From DATARH01 sp963773625 (GTDB lineage: Bacteria; Pseudomonadota; Alphaproteobacteria; ATCC43930; CGMCC-115725), in contig CAVZCJ010000016.1 of assembly GCA_963773625.1 (NCBI GenBank), positions 62,001 to 126,000 of the forward strand: a stretch of 64,000 nucleotides of DNA, given 5' to 3'. A program made the position numbers and the translations under genes. Position 1 is the first letter of the stretch. Every line of letters starts with the position of its first letter. The notes below the pieces were generated by a model. The model ran no database searches, had not been told where the DNA came from, and worked only from the letters and a program-made list of their open reading frames with translations. This document shows, piece by piece, positions 17,696 to 25,914 of the stretch.

Positions 17696-18958
17696 ATGGA
17701 CTGGAAGCGGCCGGCCTGGCTTGTGGCACTGGCGTTCGCATTCGGCTGGGCGGCGTCGACCGCCGCGCTCGCCGAGGACAAGCCGCCCATCACCATCGGT
17801 TGCGGCATGGCGCTGACCGGAGGATTGGCCGGCGGCGGAAAGCAGGCGCTGCTTGCCATGCAGATTTGGCAGGACGAAATCAACGCCAAGGGCGGGCTGT
17901 TGGGCCGCCCGGTGAAGCTGATCTGCTACGACGACCAGAGCAAGCCGGACGTCGTGCCGCCGCTCTATGAGAAGCTGATCAGCGTCGACAAGGTCGACTT
18001 CATCGTTTCCGGCTACGGCACCAACCAGATCGCCCCGGCGATGCCGATCGCGATGCAGCACGACAAGGTGTTTTTTGGGCTGTTCGGCCTCGCGGTGAAC
18101 AGCGAGTTCCACTACCCGAAATACTTCTCGATGTTGCCCAGCGGCCCCGACCCCAAGCACTCCTTCGCCGAGCCGTTCTTCAAGGTTGCGTTGGCGGCCA
18201 ACCCCAAGCCGAAAAAGCTCGCGCTGCTCGCTGAGGATTCGGAGTTTCCGAAGAACGCCTCCGAAGGCATCCACGACATCGCCAAGAAGGAAGGGCTCGA
18301 TATCGTCTACGACAAGACCTACCCGCCAGGGACGCCCGATTTTACCCCGATCGTCCACGCGATCCAGGCAACCAGCCCCGACATGGTCTTTGTCGCCTCC
18401 TATCCGCCGGGCTCGATCGGCATGCTGCGCGCCGCGACCGAGGCCGGACTCAAGACCCGCTTCTTTGGCGGCGGTATGGTCGGGTTGCAATTCACCCCGG
18501 TGAAATTGCAATTCGGGCCCAAGCTCAACGGCATCGTCGATTACGATTGGTGGATCCCGGCGCAGACGATGCAGTTTCCCGGCATCACCGACTTCCTGAA
18601 GACGTATCAGGCAAAGGCCGCCGCCGAGGGCGTCGATCCGCTGGGCTGGTACCTGGCGCCGTTCGGTTACGCCTACCTGCAGGTCCTGGGCGATGCGATC
18701 ACCGCGACCAACTCGCTCGATCAGGCCAAGGTCGCCGAGTACATGCACAAGGCGACATTCAAGACGATCGTCGGCGACATCGCCTTCGGCGAGGATGGCG
18801 AGTGGACCAAGCCGCGCGTCATCGAGGTGCAGTGGCAGGGGATCAAGGGCAATACAATCGACGACTTCAAGGACACCAAGACCGAGGTCATCTTGGAGCC
18901 CAGCGAATACAAGACCGGGACAGTCGTCGAGCCCTACGACGGCAGCGCCGTGAAATAG
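17696..18958 (+). CDS. ABC transporter substrate-binding protein (branched-chain amino acid type)
   Basis: A periplasmic binding protein of the LivJ/Peripla_BP_6 type, 420 residues. The signal peptide spans about residues 1-27 (WLVALAFAFGWAASTAALAE). The mature part opens with PPITIGCGMALTGGLAGGGKQ, typical of the ligand-binding family, followed by the INAKGGLLGRPVKLICYDDQS motif. The ATG at 17696 is preceded by GGGGGGAGACG. No permease or ATPase is adjacent, so it is an orphan binding component. The neighbouring acyl-CoA dehydrogenase is suggestive of acid or amino-acid catabolism only. Confidence 0.9.
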   Translation: MDWKRPAWLVALAFAFGWAASTAALAEDKPPITIGCGMALTGGLAGGGKQALLAMQIWQDEINAKGGLLGRPVKLICYDDQSKPDVVPPLYEKLISVDKVDFIVSGYGTNQIAPAMPIAMQHDKVFFGLFGLAVNSEFHYPKYFSMLPSGPDPKHSFAEPFFKVALAANPKPKKLALLAEDSEFPKNASEGIHDIAKKEGLDIVYDKTYPPGTPDFTPIVHAIQATSPDMVFVASYPPGSIGMLRAATEAGLKTRFFGGGMVGLQFTPVKLQFGPKLNGIVDYDWWIPAQTMQFPGITDFLKTYQAKAAAEGVDPLGWYLAPFGYAYLQVLGDAITATNSLDQAKVAEYMHKATFKTIVGDIAFGEDGEWTKPRVIEVQWQGIKGNTIDDFKDTKTEVILEPSEYKTGTVVEPYDGSAVK

Positions 18959-19012
18959 GCGCCACAAGACGGCGGCGCGGGGGTCGTCTTGGCGCAGCGG
19001 GCTCTGCCCGCT
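18959..19012 (+). terminator. Hairpins after the ABC binding-protein gene
   Basis: GCGCCACAAGACG (from 18959) pairs, with one bulge, with CGTCTTGGCGC ending at 18995. A second hairpin, AGCGGG-CTCTG-CCCGCT, follows to about 19012. No U-run follows, so this is a terminator candidate or 3' stabiliser rather than a classical intrinsic terminator. Confidence 0.4.
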
Positions 19013-19064
19013 GGGTTCCGATCAGAAACCGCGCATCCGTGTGGGGGCACGCCTGTCGAAGGGG

Positions 19065-19574
19065 TCATTGCTTTAGGAGCGTGATCGAAAACGAGCAATT
19101 TTCCCGAGTTATTTGGCCGATAAACTTGCCCCCGCTTATTGATCCAGACACGGTATGAGCCTCCCCAAGCAGGCTGGCGGCTGAGGCCTTAACGGTCCCG
19201 GCGCTATCGATAGTACCGTGATACGTCGCCACCCCGCCGTCGGGTCTGCCTCCTTGTTCGACGGCCACCACATTCGAGAGAATGACCATTTTTACCGGGC
19301 CGCCGATCAGGCACCTGCCTGGATGCTTGGTTCCACCCGGCCCGGTGGCGGCGGTAACGGTGCCCAGATAAGTTCCATCAAAGGGGCCGGCGAGCTTTTG
19401 TTGGGGTGACGGCGCCGGTATTGGATTTGCGGGTTCCGGTGTTCGCGGACGAATGGGCGCGGACGGCGCGGGCGCGGAGTGGAATGGGTCTGGCGATTGC
19501 GCGGACGCTGGCAAGGCAAGCGCGAGCGCCATAGCGGTAACGGTTAAGCGCCAGGTGACAGCGTAGTCGTGCAC
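19065..19574 (-). CDS. Secreted hypothetical protein
   Basis: A 169-residue exported protein of unknown function. The signal peptide is at the N-terminus (LTVTAMALALALPASAQS), then a proline/serine-rich linker (about residues 28-58), then a compact domain of about 105 residues beginning FDGTYLGTVTAA, with two cysteines (GRCLIGG, RENCSFS). The pattern GTYxGTVT...GGxATYHGTIDSAGTV suggests a small beta-barrel. It starts at GTG 19574, with GGAGG 5 nt upstream. It lies just downstream of, and on the same strand as, the TIR-Sel1 gene (37 bp gap), so the two may form an operon. Confidence 0.65.
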   Translation of the reverse strand: MHDYAVTWRLTVTAMALALALPASAQSPDPFHSAPAPSAPIRPRTPEPANPIPAPSPQQKLAGPFDGTYLGTVTAATGPGGTKHPGRCLIGGPVKMVILSNVVAVEQGGRPDGGVATYHGTIDSAGTVKASAASLLGEAHTVSGSISGGKFIGQITRENCSFSITLLKQ

Positions 19575-19610
19575 CGCATCCTCCGTCTGGGGCGTCTCGC
19601 GGCGCCAATC

Positions 19611-21089
19611 TCAGCCGAGCCGCTTCAGCGCGGCCCGCGCGTCCGGGTCATTATGGGCGGCCGCGCGTTCGTACCAAACTCGCGCGCGTCCGGCGTCTGG
19701 CGCAACCCCAATGCCGCGCTCGAAGAGAACGCCAAGGTTATACATCGCATTCGGCTCGCCGCGCGCCGCCGCGGCCCACCACAAGAGCTCTGCGTCGGTG
19801 GGGTTGGGCTTGCTCGATGCGAAGCCCCGCGCCAGAAGCTTTGCCAGGTTGGTGAATGCCTTTGGTTCACCGTCCGCCGCGGCGAGCCCATACCAATAAG
19901 CGGCCTCGGCGGGATCGGCCTTCACTCCCTTGCCCGCGTCAAAATTATATCCTCGCGCGTACCGATCGGCGGTGCCCTTCACCGAGGCCGCGGCAACGCC
20001 TTGCGGGGAGTTGGATGGCTGATCGAGCAGAGCAGCGAGGCGCTGCGCCATTTCGAGGAGCAGCTTGCGCTCGGACTCGGTCAACTCACCAGTCTCGGCG
20101 TCGTTGGCGAAAGACTGGAATTGTTGTATCGCCGCTCGCGTACCAGCTCCCCAGGCCCCGTCTGCCTCGCCTTGGTAGTGACCCAGCGCCCGTAAGGCCC
20201 GCTGTATGTCCCGCTTCTGGTTAAGCGTCCAATTTTGTTCTCCCTCCGCAGGAGGGTTAGGAGCGGTGGGGGCCTGCAAAGCCGCGAGCCTTGTCCGCGC
20301 GAGGCCCGAAAATTGACCATTGGGATAGCGGCGCAAGTACTCCTCGAAATCGTCGGATTTGCTGCTGGTCGCGATCGTCTGCCAAAACAGCAGCTCTGCG
20401 TCGATGGATGGCTCGGGGGCGGCGGGCGGGACCGCCTGAGTGATCTGCAGGCTTTCGCCGAGGCTTTTTTGTGCCGGCGACGCGTGGCCCTCCCAGATGA
20501 ATTTCCAACCGGCTGCCGCAGCGATACCCAAAGCAATCGCCAGCGATAACCCAGCGAGCACGGCGTGGCGTTGCGCAAAGCCGCCCCGCGTTTCCGGTGG
20601 AAACACAGGTGGCTCCACGATGCGTCTCGTGTCGGCCGGTGAAGCAGCAGCCTGATCGTCGGCCCCCGCTTTCAGCATGGCCTCGATCGTCGCGGCAAGC
20701 TGGCGCAAATGCTGTTCGAGTGGCGGGGTCAGCGCGTCGAGCCAATGAACGCCAGCCATGAAATAGGCCAGCGACCGGGCGGGGGAGACCGGCTCGATAC
20801 GCACGGGCATGATCGTGACGCCCGCGTTCACCGCGCGCTCCACTTCACGGCGAACCTGCGCCGAGTTGTTGGCGTGGGCTGAAAAGACCAGAACCATGAC
20901 CGCGGCGGAGTCGATCGCATCCACAATCGCCTCGCCCCATTCCGCTCCCGCCGCGATATCGCGGGGGGCGATCCAGCAGCGCACACCGGCAGCTTCCAAC
21001 ACGGCGCAGGCGCCGTCCGCCGCCGGCTTGTCGAGGTGCGAGTAGCTAATGAACGCGTCGTGGGCCAATGGACCGGATTTCCCCTCCAC
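19611..21089 (-). CDS. TIR - transmembrane - peptidoglycan-binding - Sel1 protein
   Basis: A 492-residue membrane-spanning protein. Residues about 9-100 form a TIR domain (DAFISYSHLDKPAADG, CWIAPRDI, then NNSAQVRREVERA with E82 as the likely NADase glutamate). Residues 176-196 are one transmembrane helix. Residues about 229-271 match the FWQTIATSS...DFEEYLRRYPNGQF...LARTRL segment seen in caspase-like and Sel1 proteins. About 287-345 is a peptidoglycan-binding-1 domain (RALRALGHYQGEADGAWG). About 372-490 holds Sel1 repeats. With the TIR inside, the rest is periplasmic. Such a layout suggests an envelope-stress or phage sensor coupled to NAD depletion or signalling; that role is inference. Confidence 0.88.
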   Translation of the reverse strand: MEGKSGPLAHDAFISYSHLDKPAADGACAVLEAAGVRCWIAPRDIAAGAEWGEAIVDAIDSAAVMVLVFSAHANNSAQVRREVERAVNAGVTIMPVRIEPVSPARSLAYFMAGVHWLDALTPPLEQHLRQLAATIEAMLKAGADDQAAASPADTRRIVEPPVFPPETRGGFAQRHAVLAGLSLAIALGIAAAAGWKFIWEGHASPAQKSLGESLQITQAVPPAAPEPSIDAELLFWQTIATSSKSDDFEEYLRRYPNGQFSGLARTRLAALQAPTAPNPPAEGEQNWTLNQKRDIQRALRALGHYQGEADGAWGAGTRAAIQQFQSFANDAETGELTESERKLLLEMAQRLAALLDQPSNSPQGVAAASVKGTADRYARGYNFDAGKGVKADPAEAAYWYGLAAADGEPKAFTNLAKLLARGFASSKPNPTDAELLWWAAAARGEPNAMYNLGVLFERGIGVAPDAGRARVWYERAAAHNDPDARAALKRLG

Positions 21090-21379
21090 AAATCATGGAC
21101 TCTCCCGCAGTAGTTGATATTGCGCAACGGGCAGTGTGTGCGAACGCCTGGCCGCCTTCAAAACGGTCGGTCAATCGGAAACGCCAGCGCCCGCGGCTGC
21201 TTGACGGTCTCCAGGGTGAGCCGTACCGTCATGGCTTGAGCCTCGGGCGGGGCGACCCGCCGCAGGCGACAGGAGGCGCCGCGAAATAAGGCGACAAGAC
21301 CAATAACGCTCCGGAAAGGAGCTCGGAGCGATCGCTTCGTTGAACCCGGCAAGAGCCGGCACAGCAGAGGGAGGTCAGC
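21090..21379. promoter_or_regulatory. Divergent intergenic region, TIR-Sel1 / amidohydrolase
   Basis: About 290 bp between divergent genes, expected to carry both promoters. A hairpin (GCTCCG at about 21310, CGGAGC at about 21326) lies near the amidohydrolase side and GAGGGAGG precedes its ATG. A 24-residue minus-strand reading frame (21158-21231) is visible but unsupported. I see no recognisable riboswitch or operator. Confidence 0.3.
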
Positions 21380-22531
21380 ATGGCGTGGAAACTGATTTCG
21401 GCGGACTCCCACATCGTCGAGCCGCCGGACATGTACACCGGGCGTTTCTCGCCCAAGCTGCGGCAGCGCGCACCGCACATGGAGCGCCGCAAGACCCCGA
21501 CCGGGCGCGAATACGACGCCTGGATACTCGAAGGGCAGCAGGTCGGCACGCTCGGCGCGGTCATTCAGGCCGGCCAGCGTTTTGAGGATCCCTCGGCGAT
21601 CGATTTTCTTGGGGTCTGGGAGGACGTCCGCAAAGGCGCCTACACCGCCGACGCCATGATCGCGGAGAACGAGGAAGACGGCATCTGGGGTTCGGTGCTG
21701 CAGCCGAGCCAGGGCCTGTTCTGGTACCGCGTGCCGGATACCGAGCTGCTGAACGAAATCTGCCGCGTCTACAACGACTGGATCGCCGATTTCTGCAAGC
21801 CGCATCCCGACCGGCTGAAGGGCATCGCGATGCTCAACCTCGACGATCCCGACGCGGGCGCCGCGGAGTTGGAGCGGGTCGCGAAGATGGGGCTCGTCGG
21901 CTCGTTCATCCCGGTCGCGCCGCACCCGGACCGGCCGTACAGCAGCCCGGTCTATGACAAGTTCTGGGCGACCGCACAGGAGCTGAAGCATCCGCTGCTG
22001 ATGCATATCGGCACGCCGCGCAACGGCGTCCCGGCCAATGAATTCACCATGGATGTGACCGAGTTGACCGGCGCCGGCCGCTCGACCACCGATTACTGGG
22101 TTCGCTACTCGCTCGGTTCGATGCTGTTCGCCGGGGTGTTCGATCGCTTCCCGGGCCTCAAGATCGGCTCGGTCGAGCACGAGGCGGCGTGGATCCCGCA
22201 CTGGCTGAAGCAGATGGACTTCACCTATGTCGAGCGTCCGGTCTTCACCAAGGGCTGGAAATCGAGCCAGGGCTTCATGCCGAGCGACTACTGGCGGCAG
22301 AACATGTTCGTCGAATTCATGGAAGACGATCTCGGCGTGGCGCTGCGCGAGCATATCGGCGTCGACAACATGCTGTGGGGCAGCGACTACCCGCATGCCG
22401 AGGCGACGTTCCCGCGCTCGCAGCAATTCATCCAGCGCATGTTCAAGGGCGTGCCCGAGACCGATCTGCAAAAGATCACCTCGTCGAACGCCGCGAGGAT
22501 GTTCGGGTTCGACCAGGCGGCCGTCGCCTGA
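21380..22531 (+). CDS. Amidohydrolase family 2 protein (ACMSD-like)
   Basis: A 383-residue metal-dependent hydrolase or decarboxylase of the amidohydrolase-2 family. Metal-site motifs are SADSHIVEPPDMY near the N-terminus, LLMHIGTPRNG in the middle, VEHEAAWIP, and the late WGSDYPHAEATFP with the catalytic aspartate. Proteins of this group act on aromatic-ring-cleavage intermediates and related carboxylates; the substrate is not evident. The ATG at 21380 follows GAGGGAGGTCAGC. A Rieske ferredoxin lies downstream after a repeat element, suggesting a shared aromatic-degradation context. Confidence 0.88.
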   Translation: MAWKLISADSHIVEPPDMYTGRFSPKLRQRAPHMERRKTPTGREYDAWILEGQQVGTLGAVIQAGQRFEDPSAIDFLGVWEDVRKGAYTADAMIAENEEDGIWGSVLQPSQGLFWYRVPDTELLNEICRVYNDWIADFCKPHPDRLKGIAMLNLDDPDAGAAELERVAKMGLVGSFIPVAPHPDRPYSSPVYDKFWATAQELKHPLLMHIGTPRNGVPANEFTMDVTELTGAGRSTTDYWVRYSLGSMLFAGVFDRFPGLKIGSVEHEAAWIPHWLKQMDFTYVERPVFTKGWKSSQGFMPSDYWRQNMFVEFMEDDLGVALREHIGVDNMLWGSDYPHAEATFPRSQQFIQRMFKGVPETDLQKITSSNAARMFGFDQAAVA

Positions 22532-22680
22532 CCCTCACCCGGTTCCTCGGCTCGAGCCGAGGAACCACCCTCTCCCGCAAGCGGGCGAGGGTGTCGAGCG
22601 CGGTGTGTCGAAACCTCTCTCCGCGCGCAAGAGAGGGAGGGGCCCACGCCGTCGGCGCGGGAGGGTGAGGGTAAAGTCGC
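22532..22680. repeat. Intergenic palindromic repeat element
   Basis: The element is bounded by ACCCTCACCC and GGGTGAGGGT and contains CCCTCTCCC/GAGAGGGAGGGG-type arms. Inside lies a perfect 26-bp palindrome at 22541-22566 (GGTTCCTCGGCTC and its complement). The same kind of CCTC/GAGGG element recurs at 49813-49945. It resembles the widespread short dispersed repeats of proteobacteria. It sits between two co-directional genes. Confidence 0.65.
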
Positions 22681-22992
22681 ATGGAAGAAGGCTTCGTCGC
22701 CGTCGCCCAGGTGAGCGATCTCGCGCCGGGCGAGATGAAGTTTGTCGCGGTCGATCGCGAGCGGATCGTGCTGGCCAATGTCGAGGGCAGCTTCTATGCG
22801 CTGCGCGACGTGTGCGGCCACCGCAACGCGCCGCTGTCGCGCGGCCGGCTCGATGGCTGCGTCGTCGAGTGCCCGCTGCATTTCGCCCAGTTCGACATCC
22901 GCACCGGCAAGTTCGTCGACGGGCCGTATTCCGCCGACGTTCCGGTCTACGAGGTCAGGGTCGAGGGCGACACTGTCTATTTGAGGCGCTAG
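22681..22992 (+). CDS. Rieske 2Fe-2S ferredoxin-type protein
   Basis: A 103-residue soluble Rieske protein, the electron-carrier type used with aromatic-ring dioxygenases or nitrite-reductase small subunits. The cluster ligands are C45-G-H47 and C64-P-L-H67 (VCGHRNAPLS...ECPLHFAQFD). The ATG at 22681 directly follows the repeat element (GAGGGTAAAGTCGC). No oxygenase alpha subunit is next to it; the adjacent amidohydrolase is the only catabolic neighbour. It is convergent with the Sel1 gene, 3 bp apart. Confidence 0.92.
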   Translation: MEEGFVAVAQVSDLAPGEMKFVAVDRERIVLANVEGSFYALRDVCGHRNAPLSRGRLDGCVVECPLHFAQFDIRTGKFVDGPYSADVPVYEVRVEGDTVYLRR

Positions 22993-22995
22993 GGT

Positions 22996-25914
22996 CTACC
23001 TCGGCGCCGAGCGCAATTTGAGGCGCGCCGAAGCCGCCTGCAGCCCCTGCGCGGCGGCTTTCTCGTACCATTCCCGCGCACCCTCCGGGTCGGGTTCGGT
23101 GCCGCGACCGCCGGCGAGCAGGTCGCCCAGCATCATCTGGGCCTCGGGCATGCCCTGCTGCGCCGCCTTGTGGCACCAGGTGAGCGCCTCCTGGTCGTTC
23201 TGCTCGCAGCCTTCCCCCTTGCCCAGCATGACCGCCATGTTGAACTGCGCGACGCGGTCGCCCTGCTCGGCGGCGCGGCGGTACCATTTGACCGCCTCCG
23301 CGAGATCGAGCTTGACGCCGCGCCCCATGCAATAAAGCACGGCGAGCTGGAATTGCGCTGCGACATGGCCTTGCTCGGCGGCTTGGCGGTACCAGACTGC
23401 CGCCATCTCGTCGCTGCGCGCGATGATGTCGCCGCGCTGATAAAGCCCCGCGAGCACCAGCTGGGCATCGAGATAGCCGGCTTTCGCGGCGTTTTCGTAG
23501 AGTCGCACGGCGTCGTCGCGCTTGCCTTGCTGCAACCGCAGATGGCCGAGGTTCAGCAGGGCCGGATTGTGGTTGCGCGCGGCCGCCTGGGACAATAGCG
23601 CCTCGCCGCGCGCCGCGTCGCGCGGCACGCCCTGCCCTTGGAGATAGAGCACGCCCAGCGCCGTCATCGCGTCGAGATCGTCGGCCGCGACCGCGCGATT
23701 CAGCCAGGCAATCGCGGCAGCCGGATCGGCCGGTATGCCATCGCCGGCCAAATAAAGCTGGGCCAGGCGCACCTGAGCCTTGCTCATGCCCTGCTCGGCG
23801 GCGCGGCGCAGCCACTCGGCCGCGCGCGCGATGTCGCGAGGGACGCCGGTGCCGCTGGCGTAGAACGTGCCGATATTGAATTGCGCCAACGCATGCCCCT
23901 GCTCGGCGGCGCGCTCGAACCACTTGGCCGCGTCGTTGAGCCTGAGTGCGACGCCCTCGCCTCGGGCATAGAACGTGCCGACCGCGAACTGGGCCTCAGC
24001 GACACCGGCATCGGCCGCCCGCTGATACCAAAAGCCGGACTCGTGCGGATTGGCGGTGGAGCCCTGGCCGGCGCCGTACATCTGGCCAAGCATCATCATC
24101 GCCGGGGCGTGCCCGTCGCGCGCCGACCGGCGAAAGCAACTCTCGGCGGCGATCAGATTTTGCGGGACGCCGTCGCCGCGCCAGTTCAACAGGCCCAGGT
24201 TGTACCAGGCGCGAGAGTTGCCCTTGTCGCCCGATTTCTCGAATAGCGCCGCGGCCGCGGCGGGATCAGCGGCAACGCCTTGCCCGGTCAGATGCATCAA
24301 ACCAAGCGCTAGCTGGGCGCCGTCATGGCCTTGGTCGGCGGCGGCGCGGTAGTGTTCCGCCGCGGCCGTGAGATCGACGTCGACGCCGAACCCGTTGGCG
24401 AAAAGCACGCCCAGCCCGAATTCGCCCTCGGCGTTGCCTTGCCGCGCCGCGCGCTCGTACCAGCGCCGCGCCTCCTCGTAGTCGATCTGGCAGCCAATGC
24501 CGCGCGCATAATATCCGCCGACGGTCGCCTCGGCGTCGGGGAGGCCCTGGTTGGCGGCGGCAAGGCCCCAGCGCAGCGCCGCGTCGTCGTCGCGGGCAAC
24601 GGCGAGTCCATTGGGAAAGAACAGCGCGAGGTTGCGTTCGGTCTCGGCCTTGTCGCGGCTTGCCGCCACTCGATACCATTCGCTGGTGCCCGCGACAGTC
24701 GCGTCCTCACGGCCGAATTGGTAAAGCAGGCTGAGCTGATGCTGTGCCTCGGCGTGGCCCTGGTCCGCGGCGAGCTGGTACCACGCGAGCGCGTCGGCAA
24801 TGTTGGGGACGACGCCCTGCCCGCGCGCGTAAAGCTGACCGAGACGGTATTGGGCCTCGCTGTTCCCCTGATTGGCGGCCGGGTGCCAGGCCGCGAACGC
24901 GGCGGCATAGTCTTGCCGCCCGAACGCTTCCGCCGCCGCGGCAAGCGGCGTCGCCGGTGACGACGGCGGTGTCGCATGCGCCAGCGCCGGGGCAGCCAAT
25001 GGCGCCGGAGTTTCCGCTTCGAACTCGATAATTTCGGTCGAGAAACCTGGTTCCGCCGCGCGCGCCGGTACGATGGACTCCGGTTCTTCCGCTTCCGCCG
25101 CTGGCGTCGCGAGAGACACAGGCGGTTCGGTGTCGTGCGCGTGCGCGACGGACGCCGGTTCTCCGTCCTCACCCGTCGGCGTCGCGAGTGAGATGGGCGG
25201 CGGTTCGGTGTCGTGCGCCTGCGCGGCCGACTCCGGCTCTTCCTCTTCCGCCATCGGCGTCGCGAGCGAGACGGGTGGTTCGGTGTCGTGCACCTGTGTG
25301 ACCGCTTCGAGCCCCTCCTCTACCGCTACAACGGGCGGTTCCGGTGCAGGTTCCGTTGGGAGGGGTTCGAGAACTTTCTGCTCCGCCGATGGCGCGATCG
25401 TCGTGGGTGCTTCTCCCGCGTCCGGCGCGAGTATGCGGGGCTGCAGGATCACTGGAATGCGGCGCGGCTCCGGAAGCTTCGCGAACAGGCGAGCCGTTGC
25501 TCGCGTTGCCGCGGAAGCTGGCGTGAGCGAGTTCGACAGTACGGCGGGTTCGCGGCTAGCGCCCCGCGGCGTCGGCACGGTAAAGCGCGAACGCCCGAGC
25601 CCGGCCACATCGCGGTGGAACGGGCGACGGGCGCGCGGGTCCGGCGACGGCTGGACAAAATCGACATGAATGGCCGGCGGCCTGGTGCGCTCAAGCGCGG
25701 CGATCCGCCCGGAGCGTCCATCCGGCTCAGCCAAGACAGCGTGGCCGCCATTGGCGGGATCGGCGGGCCGGGGTTCGCCCGGCGGTCCGTTTTCGGCGTC
25801 GTATTCCCCATCGACAGTGGGTTCGGTCATCTCGGCCTGCGCCTGATAGCGAGCGTTCAATACCGCGAGAAAGCGCCGTGCGAGGTCCTCGATGTCGTCG
25901 AGTTCCTGCGCCAT
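22996..25914 (-). CDS. Large Sel1-repeat protein of the type I secretion locus
   Basis: A 972-residue protein with an acidic, low-complexity N-terminal third and about 17-18 Sel1 repeats from roughly residue 325 to the end (recurring WYxxAAxxGxxxAQxxLGxLYxxGxGV pattern). Residues about 200-280 hold tandem HDTEPPVSLATP units. The start is ATG 25914, whose A overlaps the TGA of hlyD once the frameshift there is allowed for, giving the coupled sequence TGATG. An uncorrected read makes a false 1431-residue HlyD-Sel1 fusion. No signal peptide is evident. Sel1 solenoids bind partner proteins, so it may be a scaffold or regulator for the exporter; the role is unproven. Confidence 0.85.
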   Translation of the reverse strand: MAQELDDIEDLARRFLAVLNARYQAQAEMTEPTVDGEYDAENGPPGEPRPADPANGGHAVLAEPDGRSGRIAALERTRPPAIHVDFVQPSPDPRARRPFHRDVAGLGRSRFTVPTPRGASREPAVLSNSLTPASAATRATARLFAKLPEPRRIPVILQPRILAPDAGEAPTTIAPSAEQKVLEPLPTEPAPEPPVVAVEEGLEAVTQVHDTEPPVSLATPMAEEEEPESAAQAHDTEPPPISLATPTGEDGEPASVAHAHDTEPPVSLATPAAEAEEPESIVPARAAEPGFSTEIIEFEAETPAPLAAPALAHATPPSSPATPLAAAAEAFGRQDYAAAFAAWHPAANQGNSEAQYRLGQLYARGQGVVPNIADALAWYQLAADQGHAEAQHQLSLLYQFGREDATVAGTSEWYRVAASRDKAETERNLALFFPNGLAVARDDDAALRWGLAAANQGLPDAEATVGGYYARGIGCQIDYEEARRWYERAARQGNAEGEFGLGVLFANGFGVDVDLTAAAEHYRAAADQGHDGAQLALGLMHLTGQGVAADPAAAAALFEKSGDKGNSRAWYNLGLLNWRGDGVPQNLIAAESCFRRSARDGHAPAMMMLGQMYGAGQGSTANPHESGFWYQRAADAGVAEAQFAVGTFYARGEGVALRLNDAAKWFERAAEQGHALAQFNIGTFYASGTGVPRDIARAAEWLRRAAEQGMSKAQVRLAQLYLAGDGIPADPAAAIAWLNRAVAADDLDAMTALGVLYLQGQGVPRDAARGEALLSQAAARNHNPALLNLGHLRLQQGKRDDAVRLYENAAKAGYLDAQLVLAGLYQRGDIIARSDEMAAVWYRQAAEQGHVAAQFQLAVLYCMGRGVKLDLAEAVKWYRRAAEQGDRVAQFNMAVMLGKGEGCEQNDQEALTWCHKAAQQGMPEAQMMLGDLLAGGRGTEPDPEGAREWYEKAAAQGLQAASARLKLRSAPR
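25070..25310 (-). repeat. Tandem 75-78 bp repeats in the Sel1 gene
   Basis: At least three units share GGTTCGGTGTCGTG on the plus strand (about 25125, 25200 and 25277). They encode HDTEPPVSLATP followed by an acidic EEEEPES-type linker. The low-complexity, proline- and glutamate-rich units look like a flexible spacer and a likely place for copy-number change. Confidence 0.7.

Noticed and set aside
16811..18958. A 715-residue acyl-CoA dehydrogenase/binding-protein fusion
   Set aside because: The join is out-of-frame read-through of the frameshifted dehydrogenase into the binding-protein gene, which has its own start, ribosome-binding site and signal peptide.
21158..21231. A 24-codon minus-strand frame between the TIR and amidohydrolase genes
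   Set aside because: Too short, no supporting context or recognised peptide.
25070..25310. Repeats considered as CRISPR or satellite
   Set aside because: They are imperfect in-frame coding units of a low-complexity protein linker.
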